64,000 nt of DNA from CAIKZZ01 sp037443765 (GCA_037443765.1 JBBINS010000001.1:124001-188000), one strand, 5' to 3'. Shown: positions 27,907 to 37,175, counted from the first letter of the stretch. Notes: a model not told the origin generated them from the letters alone. Numbers and translations: made by a program.

Positions 27907-28278
27907 CTATTGGGGGATGAAGAAAACGGCCAGCTTGTTGCCGTCGAGATCGCGGAAGTAGCCGGCGTAGAAGTCGTCGCCGCGCGGCCCGGCAGGGCCC
28001 TCGTCCTTGCCGCCGAGCTCGATCGCCTTCTTGTAGACGGAGTCGACCTCAGCCTTGGAGCGGGCGGCCAGCGAGACCATCGTGCCGTTGCCGGGCTTGG
28101 CGGCCAACCCGTCGTAGGGCTTGATCACGAAGAGCATCGGGGCCGTCGGCGCGGTACCCCAGGCGACGTAGCGATCCGATTCCCAGGTGCGCTTGGCGCC
28201 GAAGCCCCCGAGCAGCGCATCGTAGAATTTCGCCGCCCGTTCCATGTCGTTGGTGCCCAGAGTTACATACCCGATCAT
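27907..28278 (-). CDS. VOC (glyoxalase/bleomycin-resistance fold) protein
   Basis: Small cytoplasmic protein of 123 residues with two beta-alpha-beta-beta-beta modules. It starts MIGYVTLGTNDMERAAKFYDAL, typical of the family (MIGYVTLGTNDM then ERAAKFYDALL), and ends with FRDLDGNKLAVFF, the usual last strand. I chose the ATG ending at 28278 because AAAGGAG lies just upstream. Upstream codons in frame belong to a different small gene. Function within the VOC superfamily (lyase, dioxygenase, resistance protein) cannot be told. Confidence 0.85.
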   Translation of the reverse strand: MIGYVTLGTNDMERAAKFYDALLGGFGAKRTWESDRYVAWGTAPTAPMLFVIKPYDGLAAKPGNGTMVSLAARSKAEVDSVYKKAIELGGKDEGPAGPRGDDFYAGYFRDLDGNKLAVFFIPQ

Positions 28279-28471
28279 GTCCGCTCCTTTGGTCCGTGTT
28301 GGTCCGGCGCCGGGGTATCCGCCGGCGTCGGTCGACACTGTAAAGGGACCGGGCCAAATCGTGAAACGGATTCGACGTCCGGCGGGGCGCCGCCGCCGTG
28401 GCGGGACCGGCGTGCCGGCCCGGAGCGACCGGGCGGCGCATGACGACTTCGCGATGCGCCGCCCGCGAGCG

Positions 28472-28746
28472 TTACCGAGGGCGGTGGTCGTCCATTGCGG
28501 CGCGGTAAGCGACGAGGCCACGGCAGCCTTCGAGTCGGCGACGGCCTGCGCCTTGAAGCCTCCGAAGTCGTTCGGTGCGCCCTCCAGGTCGTGAATCGCG
28601 TACTCAAGTTCATGGATCGCCCGTGCGATGCGGGGGTGCTGATGCCCCTCGTCGCGGACGCCTTCATCGGCGACCACTGCAACGGACATCAGCACACCAC
28701 TGACGGCCAGCATTCCAAGAACACCGCGACGGCTGCTCAGTTTCAT
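28472..28746 (-). pseudogene. Small exported protein, apparently frameshifted near its 3' end
   Basis: The reading frame starting at 28746 encodes a signal peptide (MKLSSRRGVLGMLAVSGVLM, then a cut near VVADEG). A helical stretch follows (HPRIARAIHELEYAIHDLEGAPNDFGG, given here as HPRIARAIHELEYA and APNDFGGFKAQA), of a type seen in small periplasmic proteins of proteobacteria. After KAAVA (residue 77) the frame loses this character and runs on into the VOC gene. One extra C at about 28515 would instead give LVAYRAAMDDHRPR and a stop at 28472, a natural 91-residue product. Either a real deletion or a sequencing error is possible. Confidence 0.55.
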
Positions 28747-29037
28747 CTCCCGAGCTACGTGAAGTAGGTTATTCCGAAGCACCGCGCGCCGCCGCGGCGA
28801 CGTTCCACGGGCGCGCCATCCGGTTGGTCCAGGGGCGCGGCGAGAGCAGGCGGCGGACTGCCGGCGGGCGGCGGAAGCTTCCGGTGCGACGTACGATCGC
28901 TCGGCGGTTGACGGCTGTCCCCTCGGGTGCGCACTATGACCTCGGGCGGTGCCGCCATGCCCGGGCGCACGCGCGTCCGTCGCCGGGCCGTCCACCAGCA
29001 ACGCTTGCCGTCCGCGCCTTTACGAGGGGCTTACCAC
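28747..29037. promoter_or_regulatory. Divergent gap before the acyl-CoA island
   Basis: 291 bases between the small leftward gene and the rightward acyl-CoA dehydrogenase. It must carry the island's first promoter. GTTATTCC near 28768 is an AT-richer run, but I cannot assign boxes. GAGGGG sits 8 bases before the ATG at 29038. Confidence 0.4.
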
Positions 29038-30249
29038 ATGCCGGGATTCGAACCGTCGCCGCGCGTCGTCGAACTGCGCAAGCGCGTCACCGCCTTCATG
29101 GAACAGCACGTCTATCCGAACGAGGCGACGTGGGCCGCGCAGGTCAACGCCAACCGCTGGCAACCGACCGCGATCATCGAGGAACTGAAGAGACAGGCCC
29201 GCGCTGCCGGGTTGTGGAACCTGTTCCTGCCCGAGTCGGAGCGCGGTGCGGGGCTGACGAATCTCGAGTACGCGACGCTTTGTGAGGTGATGGGTCGGTC
29301 CCCGATCGGCGCGGAACCCTTCAACTGCTCGGCGCCCGACACCGGAAACATGGAGGTGCTGGAGCGATACGGAACCGAGGCGCAGAAGCGCGAGTGGCTC
29401 GAGCCACTGCTCGATGGCCGGATCCGCAGCGCTTTTGCTATGACCGAGCCCGCGGTTGCGAGCTCCGACGCCACCAACATCCAGGCCTCCATCGTCCGCG
29501 ACGGCGACAGCTACGTCTGCGACGGCCGCAAGTGGTGGACGTCCGGCGCCGGCGACCCGCGCTGCAAGGTCGCGATCTTCATGGGCCGGTCCAACCCGGG
29601 CGCCCCGACCCATCTGCAGCAGTCGATGATCCTGGTCCCGATGGACGCGCCGGGAGTCAAGGTTGAACGCATGCTGACGGTGTTCGGCTACGACGACGCG
29701 CCGCACGGACATGGCGAAGTGAGCTTCACGAACGTGCGCGTGCCCGCCTCGAACCTGCTGCTCGGCGAAGGGCGCGGCTTCGAGATCGCGCAGGGGCGCC
29801 TGGGCCCGGGCCGGATTCATCACTGCATGCGGACGATCGGCGTGGCCGAGCGCGCCCTCGAGACGATGTGCCGGCGCGTTCGCAACCGCGTCGCCTTCGG
29901 CCGGACGCTGGCGGAGCAGGGCACGATCCGCCGCGACATCGCCGACTCGCGGATCGAGATTGACCAGGCCCGACTGCTGACCCTGCATGCGGCCCACATG
30001 ATGGACACCGTCGGCAACAAGGCGGCCCGCTCCGAGATCGCGATGATCAAGGTCGTGGCCCCGAACGTGGCGCTGCGGGTACTCGATCGCGCCATTCAGG
30101 CCCACGGTGGCATGGGCGTCTGCCAGGACACGTTTCTCGCGTTCGCCTGGGCGAACGTCCGGACGCTGCGCCTGGCCGATGGCCCCGACGAGGTCCATCG
30201 CGAGAGCATCGCCAAAGGTGAGCTCAAGAAGCACGCGGCAAAGGCCTGA
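29038..30249 (+). CDS. Acyl-CoA dehydrogenase (ACAD10/11-like)
   Basis: FAD-dependent acyl-CoA dehydrogenase of 403 residues that introduces the alpha-beta double bond in an acyl-CoA. It has the FAD/substrate segment FAMTEPAVASSDATNIQ (about 131-147), KWWTSGAGDPRCKV, the C-terminal helical bundle with RVAFGRTLAEQGTIRRDIAD-type FAD contacts, and AIQAHGGMGVCQDTFLA. The C-terminus reads LADGPDEVHRESIAK, as in the ACAD10/11 branch, rather than YEGTSQIQ. The ATG at 29038 is preceded by GAGGGG; a longer in-frame start would add an unrelated arginine-rich stretch. First gene of the island; chain-length preference is unknown. Confidence 0.9.
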   Translation: MPGFEPSPRVVELRKRVTAFMEQHVYPNEATWAAQVNANRWQPTAIIEELKRQARAAGLWNLFLPESERGAGLTNLEYATLCEVMGRSPIGAEPFNCSAPDTGNMEVLERYGTEAQKREWLEPLLDGRIRSAFAMTEPAVASSDATNIQASIVRDGDSYVCDGRKWWTSGAGDPRCKVAIFMGRSNPGAPTHLQQSMILVPMDAPGVKVERMLTVFGYDDAPHGHGEVSFTNVRVPASNLLLGEGRGFEIAQGRLGPGRIHHCMRTIGVAERALETMCRRVRNRVAFGRTLAEQGTIRRDIADSRIEIDQARLLTLHAAHMMDTVGNKAARSEIAMIKVVAPNVALRVLDRAIQAHGGMGVCQDTFLAFAWANVRTLRLADGPDEVHRESIAKGELKKHAAKA

Positions 30250-30253
30250 CCTG

Positions 30254-31243
30254 ATGCACGCCTGGCAGTGCGACGAGCCGACGGGTGTCACGGGGCTGCG
30301 CTGGGCCGAGGCGGCGACGCCGGCACCGGCGCCGGGGGAGGCACTCGTCGCGATCCGTGCGGCGAGCCTCAATTTTCCCGACCTGCTCGTCGTTCAGGGC
30401 AAGTACCAGTTCAAGCCGACACCTCCGTTCGTGCCCGGAGCGGAATTCTCCGGGGTCGTTGCCGCGCTCGGCGAGGGTGCGACGCATCTGGCCGTCGGCC
30501 AGCCCGTGATGTCCGTCGCGGTGACGGGTGCGTTCGCGACCCACGCGTGCGTGCCGGCGGCGCGACTCGTCCCGATGACGTCGGCCATGCCATTCGAGGA
30601 CGCGGCCGCTTTCCTGATGGCATACGGCACGTCCCATCACGCGTTGATCGATCGTGCGGCGCTCCGCGCCGGCGAGACAGTGCTCGTGCTCGGAGCCGCC
30701 GGCGGCGTCGGCACGGCGGCAGTGCAGATCGCGAAGGCGGCGGGCGCACGCGTGATTGCGGCGGTATCGACCGACGAAAAGGCGGCGCTGTGCCGTTCGA
30801 TCGGCGCGGATGAGACCATCAACTACTCGACGACGGGCTTGCGCGACGCCCTCAAGGCCCTCACGGCCGGCCGCGGTCCGGACGTGATCTATGACCCGGT
30901 CGGCGGCGACGTCGCCGAGCCCGCTTTCCGCTCGATCGCCTGGCGCGGCCGTTACCTCGTCGTGGGGTTCGCGCAGGGCGAGATCCCGAACCTGCCGCTC
31001 AACCTGCCGCTGCTCAAGGGCGCCTCGGTTGTCGGCGTCTTCTGGGGCGACTTCGTGCGACGCGAGCCACAGTCGTTCGGGCGGGGCCTCGCCGAGCTCG
31101 CCGGGTGGTACGCGAGCGGAAGGATCAAGCCGGTGCTCGACCGCATCCTGCCGATGAGCCGGCTGGCGGAGGCCTTCGCACGCATGGCGTCGCGGCAGGC
31201 GCTCGGCAAGATCGTGCTCCGCAACGATCCCGTGGGCGCCTGA
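30254..31243 (+). CDS. NADPH:quinone oxidoreductase-type MDR protein
   Basis: Zinc-free medium-chain reductase of 329 residues. The N-terminal GroES-like domain includes AASLNFPDLLVVQGKYQ, and the Rossmann domain contains VLVLGAAGGVGTAAVQIAKA around residues 140-160 (LGAAGGVGTAAVQIA). C-terminal IKPVLDRILPMSRLAEAF is typical of quinone reductase/enoyl reductase relatives. It starts 4 bases after the dehydrogenase stop, so it is cotranscribed and may reduce an enoyl intermediate or a quinone. Specificity is unknown. Confidence 0.87.
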   Translation: MHAWQCDEPTGVTGLRWAEAATPAPAPGEALVAIRAASLNFPDLLVVQGKYQFKPTPPFVPGAEFSGVVAALGEGATHLAVGQPVMSVAVTGAFATHACVPAARLVPMTSAMPFEDAAAFLMAYGTSHHALIDRAALRAGETVLVLGAAGGVGTAAVQIAKAAGARVIAAVSTDEKAALCRSIGADETINYSTTGLRDALKALTAGRGPDVIYDPVGGDVAEPAFRSIAWRGRYLVVGFAQGEIPNLPLNLPLLKGASVVGVFWGDFVRREPQSFGRGLAELAGWYASGRIKPVLDRILPMSRLAEAFARMASRQALGKIVLRNDPVGA

Positions 31244-31264
31244 AGCGGGGCGACGGGAAACCGC

Positions 31265-33109
31265 ATGCGCGCCACCATCGACTTCCTGCTGTACGACTGG
31301 CTCCAGATCGAGACCCTGCTCAAGCGGCCGCGGTTCGCAGATCACTCGCGGGCTACGTTCACTGAGGTGCTCGACACCTGCGAGCGCATCGCGCGCGACA
31401 AGGTCGCGCCATTCAACCGCATCGCGGATGTCGAGGAACCGCGGCTCGAGGACGGTCGCGTCATCGTCCCGGCGTCGTCGGTCGAGGCGGCGCTCGCCTA
31501 CGTCGAGTCGGGAATGCTGGCGGCGGCGCAGGATTACGAAATCGGCGGCATGCAGCTGCCGTGCGCCGTGGAGATGGCTGCCAACAGCTTCTACGCCAAA
31601 GCCGGCATTGGTGTGGGCGGCGGCATGATGCTGACCAGCGGAAATGCCAACCTGCTGATGGTGCACGGGAGCGCGATGCAGCGGACGGTGTTCGCGCGCA
31701 ACGAGTTCTCGGGGCGCTGGTTCGGAACGATGTGCCTGTCCGAGCCACAGGCCGGCTCGAGCCTTTCCGACATCGCGACGCGGGCCGAGCCCGATGGCGC
31801 CGACCACGACGACGATCCGCTCGGGCCGCGGTACCGCTTGCGCGGCAACAAGATGTGGATCAGCAATGGTGACCACGAGATCACGGAAAACATCGTGCAC
31901 CTCGTGCTCGCGAAGATCCCGGCTGCCGACGGCCGGCTGCCGCCGGGCGCGCGCGGCATCTCGCTGTTCATCGTGCCGAAACGGCTCGTCCACACGGATG
32001 GCCGGCTCACCGGTGAGCGCAACGACGTCGCGATCGCGGGACTCAACCACAAGCTCGGCTACCGCGGCATTCCGAACACGCTGCTCAATTTCGGCGAGGG
32101 GCGGTTCCCGGTCCGCGGTGCGGCCGGGGCGATCGGCTACCGAGTCGGCGCCGCCGGCGACGGCCTGCGCTGCATGTTCCACATGATGAACGAGGCGCGA
32201 ATCGCGGTCGGGCTCGGCGCCGTCACGATCGGCTACGCCGGCTACGAGGCGAGCCTCGAGTACGCGCGCACGCGCACGCAGGGCCGCCCGATCGGCCCGG
32301 ACGGCAAAGATCCGACGCGGCCGCCGGTGCGCATCATCGACCACGGCGACGTCAAGCGCATGCTGCTCGCGCAGAAAGCCTACGTCGAGGGTGGCCTCGC
32401 GCTCGAGTTGTACTGCGCCCGGCTGGTCGACGAGCAGCACACGGGCGACCCCGTCGTGGCCCGCGAGGCGGCAACGCTCCTCGAGGTACTGACGCCTATT
32501 GCGAAGAGCTGGCCGAGCGAATGGTGTCTTGAGGCAAACAGCCTCGCGATCCAGGTCCACGGGGGCTACGGCTACACGCGCGACTTCCCGGTCGAGCAGT
32601 ACTGGCGCGACAACCGCCTCAACATGATTCACGAGGGCACGCACGGCATCCAGGCGCTGGACCTGCTCGGTCGCAAGGTGCTGATGGATTCGGGCGCGGG
32701 CCTCCGGCTGCTGGGCGAGCGCATCGCCGCGACGGCGGCCGCGGCCGCGGCGACGCCGCTTGCGAGCCACGCCGTGGCGCTCGGCGCCGCCGTGGAGCGT
32801 GTCGCCAGCGCCACGCGCGCGGCCTGGTCGACCAGCGTCCCGGAGGAGGCGCTCGCGAACGCGATGCCGTACCTGCAGGCGTTCGGCCACGTCGTGGTCG
32901 CCTGGATCTGGCTCGACCTCGCGCTCGCCGCGCGCCGCGCGCTCGAGCAGGGTGGCGGCGCGCAGGGCGAGGACTTCCATCGCGGCAAGCTGCAGGCGGC
33001 GCGCTATTTCGCCGAGTTCGAGCTCCCCAAGATCGACGCCTGGCTCGCCGTGGTCGCGAGCCGCAACCCGACCTGCCGTGAAATGCGCGAGGAGTGGTTC
33101 CAGACATGA
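31265..33109 (+). CDS. Long-form acyl-CoA dehydrogenase (DmdC/AidB-like branch)
   Basis: 614-residue acyl-CoA dehydrogenase with an extra C-terminal domain. Landmarks: WFGTMCLSEPQAGSSLSDI (about 155-175), MWISNGDHEITENIVH, a middle helical region, and HEGTHGIQALDLLGRK near 457-472 with the glutamate of HEGT as the expected catalytic base. Size and the HEGTxGIQALDL motif match the branch that includes 3-methylmercaptopropionyl-CoA dehydrogenase (DmdC), but the branch also acts on other acyl-CoAs. It ends in a 4-bp overlap with the next SDR gene. The substrate cannot be fixed. Confidence 0.88.
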   Translation: MRATIDFLLYDWLQIETLLKRPRFADHSRATFTEVLDTCERIARDKVAPFNRIADVEEPRLEDGRVIVPASSVEAALAYVESGMLAAAQDYEIGGMQLPCAVEMAANSFYAKAGIGVGGGMMLTSGNANLLMVHGSAMQRTVFARNEFSGRWFGTMCLSEPQAGSSLSDIATRAEPDGADHDDDPLGPRYRLRGNKMWISNGDHEITENIVHLVLAKIPAADGRLPPGARGISLFIVPKRLVHTDGRLTGERNDVAIAGLNHKLGYRGIPNTLLNFGEGRFPVRGAAGAIGYRVGAAGDGLRCMFHMMNEARIAVGLGAVTIGYAGYEASLEYARTRTQGRPIGPDGKDPTRPPVRIIDHGDVKRMLLAQKAYVEGGLALELYCARLVDEQHTGDPVVAREAATLLEVLTPIAKSWPSEWCLEANSLAIQVHGGYGYTRDFPVEQYWRDNRLNMIHEGTHGIQALDLLGRKVLMDSGAGLRLLGERIAATAAAAAATPLASHAVALGAAVERVASATRAAWSTSVPEEALANAMPYLQAFGHVVVAWIWLDLALAARRALEQGGGAQGEDFHRGKLQAARYFAEFELPKIDAWLAVVASRNPTCREMREEWFQT

Positions 33110-33894
33110 GCACACCCGTGATGAAGCTGTTCGATCTCTCGGGGCGCACGGCGCTCGTGACCGGCGGGTCGCGTGGGCTCGGCCTGCAGGTCGCCGAGGC
33201 CCTTGGCGAGGCCGGAGCGCGGCTCGTGCTGACCGCCCGCAAGGCGAGCGAGCTCGCCGCCGCGGTAGAGCACCTGAAGGGTCGCGGCATCGAGGCGTCG
33301 TCCATTGACGGCGACGCGAGCAAGCCCGAGGAAGTGATTCGGGTTGCAGCCGAGGCGCTGAAGCGACTTGGCCACATCGACATTCTGGTCAACAACGCCG
33401 GTGCCACGTGGGGCGCGCCGGCCGAGGATCACCCGCTCGAGGCGTGGGACAAGGTGATGAACCTGAACCTGCGCAGCGTGTTCCTCTTCAGCCAGTACGT
33501 CGCGCGCCACAGCATGATCCCGCGTCGCGATGGGCGTATCATCATGATGGCCTCGATCGCAGGGTTGCGTGGCAATGGCGCCGGCCAGGAAATGGTGGCA
33601 TACAACGCTTCCAAGGCCGGCGTCATCAACCTCGCGCGTGCGCTCGCCGGCGAATGGGGCGAGCATGGCATCACCGTCAACTCGATCGCCCCCGGCTTCT
33701 TCCCCAGCAAGCTGACCCGCGGCACGCTCGAGCGTATCGGAGTCGACCGCCTCGCCGCGCACGCGCCGCTGCGGCGGATCGGCGACGACGAGGACCTGAA
33801 GGGGGTGGCGGTGCTGTTCGCCTCGCGCGCCGGCAAGCACATCACCGGCCAGGTGCTGGCGGTCGACGGCGGTGTGTCGAGCATTCTCGTCTGA
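33106..33894 (+). CDS. SDR family oxidoreductase
   Basis: Classical short-chain dehydrogenase of 262 residues. The NAD(P) motif TGGSRGLGLQ lies at about 18-27, NNAG at about 95, the catalytic Ser in MMASIAG, and the YNASK tetrad motif at about 166-170, with the C-terminal AVDGGVSS. It overlaps the dehydrogenase upstream by ATGA; a second possible ATG lies 15 bases further in. It probably acts as a 3-hydroxyacyl-CoA or similar alcohol dehydrogenase within the island. Confidence 0.88.
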   Translation: MSTPVMKLFDLSGRTALVTGGSRGLGLQVAEALGEAGARLVLTARKASELAAAVEHLKGRGIEASSIDGDASKPEEVIRVAAEALKRLGHIDILVNNAGATWGAPAEDHPLEAWDKVMNLNLRSVFLFSQYVARHSMIPRRDGRIIMMASIAGLRGNGAGQEMVAYNASKAGVINLARALAGEWGEHGITVNSIAPGFFPSKLTRGTLERIGVDRLAAHAPLRRIGDDEDLKGVAVLFASRAGKHITGQVLAVDGGVSSILV

Positions 33895-33943
33895 CCTTCG
33901 GCCGGTGACGGCCGGCCCACCCCACCCTCCGGAGGCGAAACAC

Positions 33944-34966
33944 GTGACGACTCTCACGAACAAGCAACTGCGGCTGGCATCGCGGCCCGCGGCCGAGCCG
34001 ACCGTCGGGAACTTCCGGCTGGTCGAGGTGCCGGTGCCCGACCTCGCCGCCGGGCAGGTGCTGGTACGCCACCATTTCCTGAGCCTCGATCCGTACATGC
34101 GCGGCCGCATGAACGAGGGAAAGAGCTACGCGGCGCCTCAGCCTCTCGACGAAGTCATGATCGGCGGCACGGCGGGCGAGGTCGTGGCCACGAAGAGCGA
34201 CCGCTTCGCGGTCGGCGACCGCGTCGTCGGCATGGGTGGCTGGCAGCAGTACCAGATCGTCGACGCGGCCCAGGCCGGGATGCTGCGTAAGGTCGACACG
34301 TCGACGGTGCCGTTGTCCGCATATCTCGGACCCGTCGGCATGCCGGGCGTGACCGCGTGGTATGGCCTCGTCCGGATCATCGCCCCGAAGGCGGGCGAGA
34401 CAGTCGTCGTCAGTGCGGCCAGCGGTGCCGTCGGCGGCGTCGTCGGCCAGCTTGCGAGGCTGCGCGGCGCGCGTGCCGTCGGCATCGCCGGCGGGCCGGA
34501 GAAATGCCGCGCCGTCGTCGAGGAACTCGGGTTCGACCGCTGCATCGACTATCGCCAGCATCCGGACACGCGCTCGCTCGCCGCGGCGCTCAAGACCGCC
34601 TGCCCCGGCGGCATCGACGGCTACTTCGAGAACGTCGGCGGCGTCATTCTCGACTCCGTCATGCTGCGCATGAACGCGTTCGCGAGGATGGCGATGTGCG
34701 GCATGATCGCGGGCTACAACGGCGAGCCGATCCCGATGGCCGCGCCACAGCTGATCCTCGTCAACCGCATGAAGGTGGAGGGATTCATCGTCAGCGAGCA
34801 CATGGACGCGTGGCCGGAGGCACTCACCGAGCTTGGCGGGCTGGTTGCCAGCGGTCGCCTCATGTACCGCGAGAGCGTGGCCCAGGGAATCGAGTCGGCG
34901 CCGGAAGCGTTTCTTGGCCTGCTCAAGGGCCGCAATTTCGGCAAACAGCTCGTCAAGCTGATCTGA
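33944..34966 (+). CDS. NADP-dependent MDR oxidoreductase (prostaglandin/curcumin reductase-like)
   Basis: Zinc-independent medium-chain reductase of 340 residues related to leukotriene B4 12-hydroxydehydrogenase and CurA. Features: LSLDPYMRGRMNEGKSY near 44-60, VVSAASGAVGGVVGQLARL near 153-171, the YFENVGG motif, and a C-terminal LLKGRNFGKQLVKL. The GTG start at 33944 is preceded by GGAGG at 33931. It likely reduces an alpha,beta-unsaturated carbonyl compound. Cotranscribed with the flanking SDR genes. Confidence 0.88.
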   Translation: MTTLTNKQLRLASRPAAEPTVGNFRLVEVPVPDLAAGQVLVRHHFLSLDPYMRGRMNEGKSYAAPQPLDEVMIGGTAGEVVATKSDRFAVGDRVVGMGGWQQYQIVDAAQAGMLRKVDTSTVPLSAYLGPVGMPGVTAWYGLVRIIAPKAGETVVVSAASGAVGGVVGQLARLRGARAVGIAGGPEKCRAVVEELGFDRCIDYRQHPDTRSLAAALKTACPGGIDGYFENVGGVILDSVMLRMNAFARMAMCGMIAGYNGEPIPMAAPQLILVNRMKVEGFIVSEHMDAWPEALTELGGLVASGRLMYRESVAQGIESAPEAFLGLLKGRNFGKQLVKLI

Positions 34967-34976
34967 GGAGAGCGCG

Positions 34977-35885
34977 ATGCAGGTATTCGAGCGCCGCACG
35001 GCGGTCATCACCGGCGCGGCATCCGGCATCGGCCTCGAACTCGCGCGAACAGCCGCGGCGCTCGGGATGAAGGTTGTGCTTGCAGACATTCAGCCGGACG
35101 CCCTCGAAGCCGCCGCCGCCGAGCTCGCCGCGCGCGGCAGCGACGTCCTGCCGGTGCGCGTCGACACGTCCCGGCCGGAGCAGGTGGAGGCGCTGGCCAA
35201 CGCGGTGCGCACGCGCTACGGCGCGCCGAATCTCGTCTTCAACAACGCAGGCGTCGGCTGCGGCGGCCTGGTGTGGGAGCAGAGCCTCAAGACCTGGGAA
35301 TGGGTTGTCGGCGTCAACCTGCTCGGCGTTGCCCACGGCGTACGCCTGTTCGTGCCGATGATGCTCGAGGCGGCCGCTGCGGATCCCGGCTTCCAGGGCC
35401 ACGTCATCAACACGGCCTCGATGGCCGGGCTGTTGAACGCTCCCAACATGGGGGCCTACAACGTGACCAAGCACGCGGTCGTCAGCCTCAGCGAGACGCT
35501 GTACCACGACCTCGCGCTCGTCACGGACCGCGTGCGGGCGCACGTGCTGTGCCCGTATTTCGTCCCGACCGGGATCAAGGACAGCGAGCGCAACCGGCCC
35601 GCGGAGCTGCGCGACGAGGGTCCGCGGACACGGAGCCAGGAGATTGCCAAGGCGATGGGCGACAAGGCCGTGAGCAGCGGGCATCTGAGCGCTGCGCAGG
35701 TGGCGGCGATGGTGTTCGGTGCGATTCGGGCCGACCGCTTCTACATCTACAGCCATCCGCACGCGCTCAGCTCGCTACGGACGCGCTTCGAGGACATCCT
35801 CGAAGGACGCAATCCCACCGATCCGTTCCAGGAGCGCCCCGACCTCACGGCGAAGCTGCGGGCGGCACTCGCTTCGCGCTCCTAA
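34977..35885 (+). CDS. SDR family oxidoreductase
   Basis: Short-chain dehydrogenase of 302 residues. It has TGAASGIGLELA at about 12-23, NNAGVGCGG, NTASMAGLLN and the YNVTK catalytic motif near 160-164. It has a longer C-terminal region than minimal SDRs, with SHPHALSSLRTRFEDIL, typical of the larger SDR subgroup often annotated as acyl-CoA or steroid dehydrogenases. It starts 10 bp after the MDR gene and converges on the thioesterase gene with a 4-bp overlap. Confidence 0.88.
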   Translation: MQVFERRTAVITGAASGIGLELARTAAALGMKVVLADIQPDALEAAAAELAARGSDVLPVRVDTSRPEQVEALANAVRTRYGAPNLVFNNAGVGCGGLVWEQSLKTWEWVVGVNLLGVAHGVRLFVPMMLEAAAADPGFQGHVINTASMAGLLNAPNMGAYNVTKHAVVSLSETLYHDLALVTDRVRAHVLCPYFVPTGIKDSERNRPAELRDEGPRTRSQEIAKAMGDKAVSSGHLSAAQVAAMVFGAIRADRFYIYSHPHALSSLRTRFEDILEGRNPTDPFQERPDLTAKLRAALASRS

Positions 35886-36346
35886 GCCGGCGGGGATCCG
35901 AGGCTGGCCGCCGGCGCCGCGGCTGGCCGGTCGACTACGGCAACCGCCAGCTGTGCCACGCAAACACGCTCGCCCGACCCACCACGGATCTCGACCTCCC
36001 ACAGCTGGCTCCCGGACTTCACCCAAACGGGCCGGGCGCGCCCCGAGACGGGACCGCGCGCGATCGGTCCGGCGTGCTGCAAATGAAGCACCTGCCCAAG
36101 GCACGCCTGGCGCGAGGCATCAACGCACATCGTCGCGCCGACGCTCGCCAGCGTCTCGGCGAGCACGGCCAGCGCGCCGTGGTGCAGCGTGCCCTCGGCG
36201 GTGCGCGTCCGCTCGTCCAGGGGCACAGTGCCCTCAAGCCAGTCCTCGCCGACACCGGTGAACGTGATGCCGAGGCTCTCGGCGGCCGTGCGGCGACTGA
36301 ACTCCACCATCTCGGCGGTACTGATCGGCGAGATCCAGATCGACAT
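35882..36346 (-). CDS. PaaI-type hot-dog thioesterase
   Basis: Cytoplasmic acyl-CoA thioesterase of 154 residues. The hot-dog core carries EGTLHHGALAVLAETLASVGA around residues 57-77 (TLHHGALAVLAETLA), where the Glu of AETLAS is the expected catalytic acid/base. The start MSIWISPI at 36346 gives the natural length. It probably hydrolyses an acyl-CoA intermediate of the neighbouring pathway and frees CoA. It lies 43 bp after the hydrolase gene on the same strand. Confidence 0.85.
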   Translation of the reverse strand: MSIWISPISTAEMVEFSRRTAAESLGITFTGVGEDWLEGTVPLDERTRTAEGTLHHGALAVLAETLASVGATMCVDASRQACLGQVLHLQHAGPIARGPVSGRARPVWVKSGSQLWEVEIRGGSGERVCVAQLAVAVVDRPAAAPAASLGSPPA

Positions 36347-36389
36347 CCGGGCGACTCCAGCGGCCTTGGCCGCAACGATGGTCCGAGAC

Positions 36390-37175
36390 TCAACCGGCCG
36401 CAGGCCGGCAATCGATGCGCTCGACGAACCGCCGCGATGCCTCGAGCACGGCCGCCGTCTGCTCGCGGTGCGGGGAGTGGCCGCATGCGGCGAGCACCAG
36501 CCGCTCGGTGCCCGGAACTGCGCGCGCGATGCTGTCGATCTGCTCGAGCGTCGCGTATTCGTCGTCGACTCCCTGGATCGCGAGCACCGGCGCCTCGATC
36601 GCGGGGAGCAGGTGCTCGATGTTCCAGTCGCGAAAATCGGGATTGAGCCAGGTGCGGTTCCAGCCCCAGAAGACGGCGTCCACATCGTCGTGATGGACGG
36701 CGAGCCGGCTGCGCAGCGGCGTGGTCTCGTACGCGGCTTTGGCGCGCGCGAGGCCCCCGATCGTGATGTCCTCGACCTTGACGTGTGGCGCGATGGCGAC
36801 GACGCCGCGGACGTCGCGCGGGCTTTCGGCCGCGTGGATGAGAGCGATCGTCGCGCCGTCGCTGTGCCCATACAGCAGCGGTCGCTCGACCCCCAGCCCC
36901 TTGAGCAGCGCCGGCAGCCAGTGGCGGGATTCGTCGAAGTGATAGTCGGGAGTCCGCAGCTCGCCGGCCGGCGACGAGCGGCCGTGTCCGAGACGGGAGT
37001 AGACGAGTACGCGGCAGCCGGAGGCCTCCGCAAGGCGCTCGGGGAAGTCCCTCCACATCGAGACGCAGCCAAGCCCCTCGTGCAGCAGCACGATGTCGGT
37101 CGCCGAGGCGCCGCGGCCGGCGAACCGGTACTCGATGCGGCGTTCGTCTACGGTGAGGAACGTGGCCTTCGTCAT
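36390..37175 (-). CDS. Alpha/beta hydrolase (serine nucleophile)
   Basis: 261-residue alpha/beta-fold hydrolase. The oxyanion segment LLHEGLGCVSMW is near 31-42, nucleophile motif GHSDGA near 107-112, acid candidate in QGVDDEYA and catalytic His in ACGHSPHREQ. Start MTKATFL at 37175 preferred over a long arginine-rich extension. The sequence resembles esterases and enol-lactone hydrolases; the substrate is unknown. It is probably cotranscribed with the thioesterase and divergent from the MaoC gene. Confidence 0.85.
   Translation of the reverse strand: MTKATFLTVDERRIEYRFAGRGASATDIVLLHEGLGCVSMWRDFPERLAEASGCRVLVYSRLGHGRSSPAGELRTPDYHFDESRHWLPALLKGLGVERPLLYGHSDGATIALIHAAESPRDVRGVVAIAPHVKVEDITIGGLARAKAAYETTPLRSRLAVHHDDVDAVFWGWNRTWLNPDFRDWNIEHLLPAIEAPVLAIQGVDDEYATLEQIDSIARAVPGTERLVLAACGHSPHREQTAAVLEASRRFVERIDCRPAAG

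Noticed and set aside
28278..29001. Fusion of the small exported protein to the VOC protein in one long frame
   Set aside because: The VOC gene has its own AAAGGAG site and family-typical start, and the linking residues look like out-of-frame sequence.
29038..29060. tRNA T-loop-like sequence GGATTCGAACC
   Set aside because: It lies within the first codons of a strong acyl-CoA dehydrogenase gene and no cloverleaf can be drawn around it.
30224..33115. Leftward open frame of about 960 codons opposite the acyl-CoA genes
   Set aside because: Low-complexity Arg/Asp/Val-rich translation antisense to clear enzymes with intact motifs.
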